Part shown: piece by piece, positions 59,668-64,000 of the stretch
Numbering within the stretch: position 1 is the first letter of the stretch
Layout of the letters: each line of letters starts with the position of its first letter
Source of the DNA: an uncultured Bacilli bacterium
Lineage (GTDB): Bacteria > Bacillota_I > Bacilli_A > RF39 > UBA660
Direction of reading: 5' to 3'
DNA length: 64,000 nt
Assembly (NCBI GenBank): GCA_934101575.1
Contig: CAKORJ010000002.1
Location: 124,001 to 188,000, forward strand
The notes under the pieces: model-generated
Told to the model about the DNA's origin: nothing
Databases searched by the model: none
The model's input: the letters and a program-made list of their open reading frames with translations, nothing else
Position numbers and translations under genes: made by a program

Positions 59668-59859
59668 TGATATAATGAATTTAGAGAACGAATGTTGATG
59701 ATATAATGTGTGTAATTTGTGTGCAAACACCCGAGAACGCATAGTACTTATAATACTATATGTACTATATATACCAAATTGTCCCAGACCTTGTAATATC
59801 TAGAAAAATGTATGATACTATATGTATCGCATAGTACTATATATACTAGATTTTGATTA
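59668..59859. other. right end of unit 1
   Basis: No gene. Contains TTTGTGTGCAAA (59716-59727), matching the left end, and repeated words GCATAGTACT (59739 and 59829), ACTATATGTA and ACTATATATAC. These short direct repeats just before copy B may be recombinase arm sites. Confidence 0.5.
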
Positions 59860-59904
59860 CCTTGTGGCAGTGGTAAGAAATATAAACAATGTTGTGGTAA
59901 GTAG
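59860..59904 (+). repeat. secA 3'-end repeat, copy B
   Basis: Fifteen codons giving PCGSGKKYKQCCGK and TAG, in the same orientation as secA. Homology to secA starts sharply at the Pro codon. Differs from copy C at six positions, all third codon positions. A good terminator follows. Confidence 0.88.
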
Positions 59905-59909
59905 TTTTA

Positions 59910-59934
59910 AGCTCGTATTTACGGGCTTTTTTTA
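59910..59934 (+). terminator. terminator after copy B
   Basis: AGCTCGTA (59910-59917), TT, TACGGGCT (59920-59927) with a G-U pair, then seven T. It looks like a genuine secA-type terminator carried along with the 3' end. Confidence 0.8.
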
Positions 59935-59948
59935 ATACCAGTTTTTAA

Positions 59949-59996
59949 TTAGATAAGCTTTTAGATAAGTTCTTAGTTTATCTAAAACTTATCTAA
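59949..59996. repeat. phased TTAGATAAG repeats, left end of unit 2
   Basis: TTAGATAAG at 59949 and 59961 (12 bp apart), then inverted copies TTTATCTAA at 59977 and CTTATCTAA at 59988 (11 bp apart). The same paired motif occurs at the right end of the unit and beyond copy C. Confidence 0.75.
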
Positions 59997-60140
59997 AATT
60001 CACCATGTTGGAGAAAAGTATTGAAAAATAAGTTTTTTTATAAAAATGTACACTGTCCCAATGATATGTGTATTTTAGGCTGAATGGAAAATTTAATAAA
60101 AATATGTTATAATTAAAGAGATTTGAAAGGGGGAGTTGTT

Positions 60141-61907
60141 ATGAAAAGGAATAATTTAATAAAAGTATTGAAGAAAATACATAAATTGTTAGATACAAAA
60201 CAGAAATTAAGATTTATTTTAATAATTATTATAATGATAGTTTCTGCTGCACTTGCTCAAATGACACCAAAAGCAATAGGATGGCTTACAGATGATATAT
60301 TAACTAAGAATGAAATATCATTTAATAAGGTAATTCCTTTTTTAGTTTTTATATTAATGGTAAATGTAGTAAATGAAGTAATAAAAATATTTAGAAGAGT
60401 ATTAGTTGAAGATACAGCAACAAGAACAGAAAAGAAAGCAAGAGGAATGGTAATAAAGTCATTATTAATGGCTCCGCTTTCTTATTTTAGAAAGAATATG
60501 ACTGGAAATATTCATGGAAGACTTAATAGGTGTTTAGATGGAACTATTAAATTAGAAAAATTGTTGTTTATGGATTTTGCTCCAGCAATATTTAATGCAA
60601 TTGCTGCAATTATAACTATATTTTTAACATTACCAATAACATTAGCTATGCCTATGTTGTTAGTTATACCTATCGGAGTATTTATTGTATTAAAACAAAT
60701 AAAAAGTCAAAAAGGTATTAGGGTTGAACTATTAGAAAGTAAATCAGGAATGGATGGAACTATAGTTGAACTTATAAATGGTATTGAAGTTATAAGAATT
60801 TGCGATAGTTTGGACTTTGAAACTAAAAGATTTGATGATAAGGGTGAGTTTTTAAGAGCAAAAGAAATGAAACATCATAAAGCGATGGCAATGTATGATT
60901 GTTTAAAATTTATTAATCAAGCTGTATTTACAGTGTTAGTAATTGGAATTTCTACTTATCTAGCAACTAAAAATATAATTTCGGTAGGTGCTGTATTAAC
61001 TGCATATTTATGTTTTAATCAATTACTAAGACCGTTAGAGGAATTGCATAGAATATTTGATGAAGTTTCTGAATGTACAGTTTTAGCAACTGATTTCTTT
61101 AAAATGGTAGAAATAGAAAATGATTTCTCATATTTACCTATAAAAACAAAATCAGAAAATAAATCAACAAATGAGATTATAAACATGGAAAATATTATTT
61201 TCCATTATTCTGAAAATGAAGATAAAATTATTTTGGATAACTTTAATATAGATATAGAAAAAGGAATGTATCTTGGAATTGCTGGACCTTCAGGCTGTGG
61301 TAAATCTTCATTAATAAAATCTATTTGCAAGTTAGAAAAAGCAGATGGAGCAATAATTGTTGATGATAGGAATATTGATAATTTAACAAGAAAAGATTTA
61401 TCAAAATTAATAGCATTAGTACCACAAAGTCCGTTCTTAATTGCAGGAACAATATTTGAAAATATAACATATGGAATAGATAGAGAAGTTTCAATTGATG
61501 AAGTAGAAGAAGCAGCTAAAAGAGCATATATTTATGATTATATAAATGGACTTCCAAATAAATTTGACTCATTAGTTTCTGAAGGAGGAAACAATTTATC
61601 AGGTGGACAAAGACAAAGAATAGCAATTGCAAGAATATTCTTAAGAAAGCCTAAAATATTAATTTTAGATGAAGCAACTTCGGCTCTTGATAATACATCT
61701 GAAAAATATATTCAGGCTGAAATAGAAAAAATGAAACAAGAAAATAATACAACAATTATTGCAATAGCACATAGATTAACTACACTAAAAAACTGTGATA
61801 GAATTATAGTGCTTAATAAAGGTAAGATTGAAGAAGATGGCAAATTTGATGATCTTATAGAAAAAAATGGAATGTTTAGCGATATGTATTATGGAAAATT
61901 AAATTAA
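60141..61907 (+). CDS. ABC exporter half-transporter
   Basis: I start at ATG 60141 (MKRNNLIKVLKKIHKLLDTK) after AAAGGGGGAG; 588 residues. An exporter-type membrane domain with six segments (residues ~20-310) is fused to an ATPase domain: Walker A GPSGCGKSS near residue 390, Q-loop LVPQSPF, signature LSGGQRQRIAIA, Walker B ILILDEATSALD and His switch AHRLTT. It probably works as a homodimer, since no partner gene is present. Type I exporter; substrate unknown. It is the only gene of unit 2 and has A-rich island-type composition. Confidence 0.92.
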   Translation: MKRNNLIKVLKKIHKLLDTKQKLRFILIIIIMIVSAALAQMTPKAIGWLTDDILTKNEISFNKVIPFLVFILMVNVVNEVIKIFRRVLVEDTATRTEKKARGMVIKSLLMAPLSYFRKNMTGNIHGRLNRCLDGTIKLEKLLFMDFAPAIFNAIAAIITIFLTLPITLAMPMLLVIPIGVFIVLKQIKSQKGIRVELLESKSGMDGTIVELINGIEVIRICDSLDFETKRFDDKGEFLRAKEMKHHKAMAMYDCLKFINQAVFTVLVIGISTYLATKNIISVGAVLTAYLCFNQLLRPLEELHRIFDEVSECTVLATDFFKMVEIENDFSYLPIKTKSENKSTNEIINMENIIFHYSENEDKIILDNFNIDIEKGMYLGIAGPSGCGKSSLIKSICKLEKADGAIIVDDRNIDNLTRKDLSKLIALVPQSPFLIAGTIFENITYGIDREVSIDEVEEAAKRAYIYDYINGLPNKFDSLVSEGGNNLSGGQRQRIAIARIFLRKPKILILDEATSALDNTSEKYIQAEIEKMKQENNTTIIAIAHRLTTLKNCDRIIVLNKGKIEEDGKFDDLIEKNGMFSDMYYGKLN

Positions 61908-61910
61908 AAT

Positions 61911-61931
61911 TTAGATAAGTTTTTAGATAAG
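61911..61931. repeat. phased TTAGATAAG repeats, right end of unit 2
   Basis: TTAGATAAG at 61911 and 61923, 12 bp apart, directly after the ABC gene and about 105 bp before copy C. Confidence 0.75.
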
Positions 61932-62036
61932 TTCTGTTAGGTTTGCCGAGTCTATGGAGTGCTCTGGGGTGCAACCAAGTGCCGAATTAACGAGCCAAGT
62001 GTTCAGAAAAACTCTCAAAATTCCCAATACCAAAGA

Positions 62037-62081
62037 CCTTGCGGAAGTGGAAAAAAATATAAACAATGTTGTGGTAAATAA
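62037..62081 (+). repeat. secA 3'-end repeat, copy C
   Basis: CCT TGC GGA ... GGT AAA TAA again encodes PCGSGKKYKQCCGK and a stop. Synonymous changes only relative to copy B. A hairpin with a T run (62083-62120; AACC-GCA with TGCGGTT) follows, so the terminator context is retained too. Confidence 0.88.
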
Positions 62082-62163
62082 ACCTGCAAACCCGCATAAA
62101 ATAAGGGACTGCGGTTTTTTCTATAATTACAATTTTTAGGTAATTTTACTTCAAAAAAGGCGT

Positions 62164-62183
62164 TTAGATAAGTTTTAGATAAG
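62164..62183. repeat. phased TTAGATAAG repeats after copy C
   Basis: TTAGATAAG at 62164 and 62175, 11 bp apart. This mirrors the arrangement after copy B and suggests another unit of the same type starts here. Confidence 0.7.
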
Positions 62184-62288
62184 TTTTTTAACGAATTTGA
62201 AGTATTTTTTAATTGTTTTGATATATGAATTTATTAATGAAAAAATATTTTGTTTTCATGATATAATAAGTATAGTAGGTGAGTAATA

Positions 62289-64000
62289 ATGAAATATAAA
62301 GATTATAAGTTTACAACTTCAAATGAAAGTATGGATTTAACATATGACCAAGCTTGTGAATATTTTGAAGAAACTTTAGATTTTATAGAAAAAAGTAAAT
62401 TCGATTTGTTTAATGATGATGAAGAATTATCACTTTCTGATGCAAGAAAAAAATATAACGAAATTAATAGAAGACTACAAACTTTTGGACAAGCTTTTGA
62501 ATTATTTATGAAATATATAATACATGCATCAAGAATTGAAAAGAATCCGAATATTACTATTAATGAACTTTGGAATAGATGGATTAGAGGACATCAAATA
62601 ATGCCTTTAATAAATGAAAAGGCGAATAGCGCAGAGGTATTGCCAAATTTTAAAGAAATTTTTAATTTATCAATGAATGCATGGTATGGAATTTATGGGT
62701 TTAATTATATTCAGCATTTGGGGATAGAGGTAGAACAAGGTCGTATTGAACCATTTAAACTATTTATGGTACTTCAACCACAAAACTATCAAGGGCTTGG
62801 TTCTATTACAAATGAAGAAATAGAAAAAATAATAGAAAAAAATACGGCAATCTATGAAAAATGTAGATATAATGTAGAAAAAATGACTAATTATGATTTT
62901 GGTGAGGTTTTCTATTTTATAAATTTTATTAAATTTTTTGCTAAAATGGTACATATAAGTAAAAATAAAACAGAAATAGATTATAATGTAGCATATGTAC
63001 ATGCTATGGCCGATGATTCAGTTGTCAAACAACTATTAACCCAATTTAGGACAGAAAAGGAAATAGAAGAAATATTAAATGATGAGTTTTTTAATAAGGA
63101 TGCAAAACTATTATCATATATATTAACAATTAATAAATATTCAATACCTGAAGTTAAAAATATTATAAAGATGAATAAACAATTTGAAGATCCTAACAAT
63201 TTATATTTGTTCTTAACTTACAACATACCTATTGAAAATATTAAAAAATGTAATGAAAAAGGTATTGATGTTATGCTACTTGTCAGCGACTTTTCATTTG
63301 AACAAATTATAAAATTAGTTGAAATTCCTGTTATTGGAGAATATCTAAGTAAAAATTCTATATTAGTTAATAAGATGATTACCCAACATAAATCAGATGT
63401 TGGCTTAACCTTTGAAGACTGGTATAAAGTATTGAGTAACGAACAGTTAAAAAAACATCCAGAATATTTGAAAAAAGTAGTTTTAAAATATATGGAAGCA
63501 TATCATTGTATAGAAAAAAACAATTTATGTAATAGTATATTCACTTTACCAAACGACAATAAAAGTTCACTTGCTAATAAACAATATCGTGATGGCAAAA
63601 CCTTTAGTCAATATTATAGTGATATATTATTATCGAACATATCAAAAAACATTGAATTGTTTGATGGAAGTGATATTTCTGATTTTATTTTTAATAACAT
63701 TCCAGTTTCACTAGATACAAACAATATAATAAAAATAAATAATTATCTTATAGATAGTGGCGTAAAATGTATCTCGCCATCAATATTTTCTTATCCATTT
63801 AATGAAGTATATGCAGTAATAAATGCTATGAAAAATAAAGGTTATATTTTTTCTGAGGATAGTTTTCCTACTGACTTTTGGAAAGAATATGATTCACATG
63901 CAAAATTTAATATGCTATTAAAAGATAATTATTTACCTGATGAATTTCTTGAGGAAAATGGGTTAGTAAGAATTAGTGAACGTAGATACTTTAATCCTGT
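62289..64000 (+). CDS. large unrecognised protein, N-terminal 570 residues (cut by window edge)
   Basis: Starts at ATG 62289 (MKYKDYKFTTSNESMDLTYD) after TAGGTGAG; TATAAT lies upstream near 62261. The frame stays open to the window end. The first ~180 residues are helical (RRLQTFGQAFELFMKYIIHASRI, then WNRWIRGHQIMPLIN), a layout reminiscent of HEPN-type helical bundles though I see no clear RxxxxH. The rest is rich in Asn, Lys, Ile and Tyr, with no membrane segments; segments such as YNIPIENIKKCNEKGIDVMLLVSDFSFEQIIKLVEIP look like helical repeats. Island-type A-rich composition. A defence-type protein is possible but not supported by a named motif. Confidence 0.7.
   Translation, partial: MKYKDYKFTTSNESMDLTYDQACEYFEETLDFIEKSKFDLFNDDEELSLSDARKKYNEINRRLQTFGQAFELFMKYIIHASRIEKNPNITINELWNRWIRGHQIMPLINEKANSAEVLPNFKEIFNLSMNAWYGIYGFNYIQHLGIEVEQGRIEPFKLFMVLQPQNYQGLGSITNEEIEKIIEKNTAIYEKCRYNVEKMTNYDFGEVFYFINFIKFFAKMVHISKNKTEIDYNVAYVHAMADDSVVKQLLTQFRTEKEIEEILNDEFFNKDAKLLSYILTINKYSIPEVKNIIKMNKQFEDPNNLYLFLTYNIPIENIKKCNEKGIDVMLLVSDFSFEQIIKLVEIPVIGEYLSKNSILVNKMITQHKSDVGLTFEDWYKVLSNEQLKKHPEYLKKVVLKYMEAYHCIEKNNLCNSIFTLPNDNKSSLANKQYRDGKTFSQYYSDILLSNISKNIELFDGSDISDFIFNNIPVSLDTNNIIKINNYLIDSGVKCISPSIFSYPFNEVYAVINAMKNKGYIFSEDSFPTDFWKEYDSHAKFNMLLKDNYLPDEFLEENGLVRISERRYFNP

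Noticed and set aside
59786..59815. Possible fourth, degraded secA-end copy (CCTTGT ... AAAAATGTAT)
   Set aside because: Only a few bases match beyond CCTTGT; it does not encode the GSGKKYKQCC pattern.
61954..62139. Rightward 61-codon frame containing part of secA-end copy C
   Set aside because: It reads copy C in a different frame from the secA peptide, has no ribosome site and runs into the terminator hairpin; a chance frame.
55169..64000. Integrase or transposase gene expected with the secA-end repeats
   Set aside because: None of the readable frames shows recombinase motifs; if one exists it is outside the window.
1..64000. tRNA or rRNA genes
   Set aside because: I saw no cloverleaf with a GGTTCGA-type T arm or CCA end, and no rRNA-like sequence; the structured RNAs seen are the SRP RNA and three T-boxes.
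1..64000. TGA read as tryptophan, as in Mollicutes
   Set aside because: TGG is used for Trp throughout and TGA ends recF, tatD, yabP and other genes at family-consistent positions.

Overview
The window is the replication-origin region of a very AT-rich, Gram-positive-type bacterium that uses the standard bacterial code (TGG for Trp, TGA as a stop). Gene order is that of Bacilli: mnmE-khpB-yidC-rnpA-rpmH point left, and dnaA-dnaN-recF-gyrB-gyrA, tadA-dnaX-ybaB-recR-bofA-holB-ricT-pth-mfd-spoVT-metG-tatD, ksgA-yabG-veg-spoVG-yabP-yabQ-divIC-tilS-ftsH and lysS-clpC-gltX-cysS-mrnC-rlmB-sigH-secA point right. The composition plus sporulation genes (bofA, spoVT, yabG, yabP, yabQ, spoVG) fits an uncultured low-GC Bacilli lineage, perhaps near Erysipelotrichales or the gut RF39-type groups. 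That placement is inference.

Layout. 1-2952: leftward mnmE operon ending at rpmH. 2953-3272 and 4650-4789: a bipartite oriC around dnaA, with tandem DnaA-box-like nonamers whose sequence (TTATTAACA) departs from the usual TTATCCACA; DnaA itself has matching changes in its DNA-reading helix. 6070-6525: a ComK-family competence regulator in the slot usually held by yaaA. 12145-14750: an interleaved array of six parS sites (ParB/Spo0J) and four Noc-binding sites, one inside dnaX, around the SRP RNA gene and tadA. 12896-25466: DNA metabolism and translation operons with a methionine T-box. 26233-31042: a TasA/SipW-like secreted-fibre locus in place of rnmV, between a 3D-domain gene and ksgA. 31131-55168: conserved genes, a lysine T-box, and a few proteins I cannot name.

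55169-64000 is accessory DNA next to secA. The last 45 nt of secA (PCGSGKKYKQCCGK plus stop) recur at 59860-59904 and 62037-62081, with only third-position differences. They delimit two units of about 4.7 and 2.2 kb, and a further accessory region whose right end lies outside the window. I read these as tandem integrations at the secA 3' end. No recombinase gene is visible in either complete unit. Unit 1 carries an AbiEi-like protein fused to two Cys-rich zinc-ribbon-like modules (apparently leaderless), a small leftward gene, a threonyl-tRNA synthetase paralogue without its editing domain behind a Thr-rich leader peptide, an attenuator and a T-box, and a GNAT acetyltransferase. Unit 2 carries one ABC exporter half-transporter. 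The third region starts a protein of at least 570 residues that runs off the window.

How it fits together: the core genes are replication, segregation and translation machinery, transcribed away from the origin, with sporulation and competence regulators embedded. The fibre locus and the secA-end units are the variable parts.
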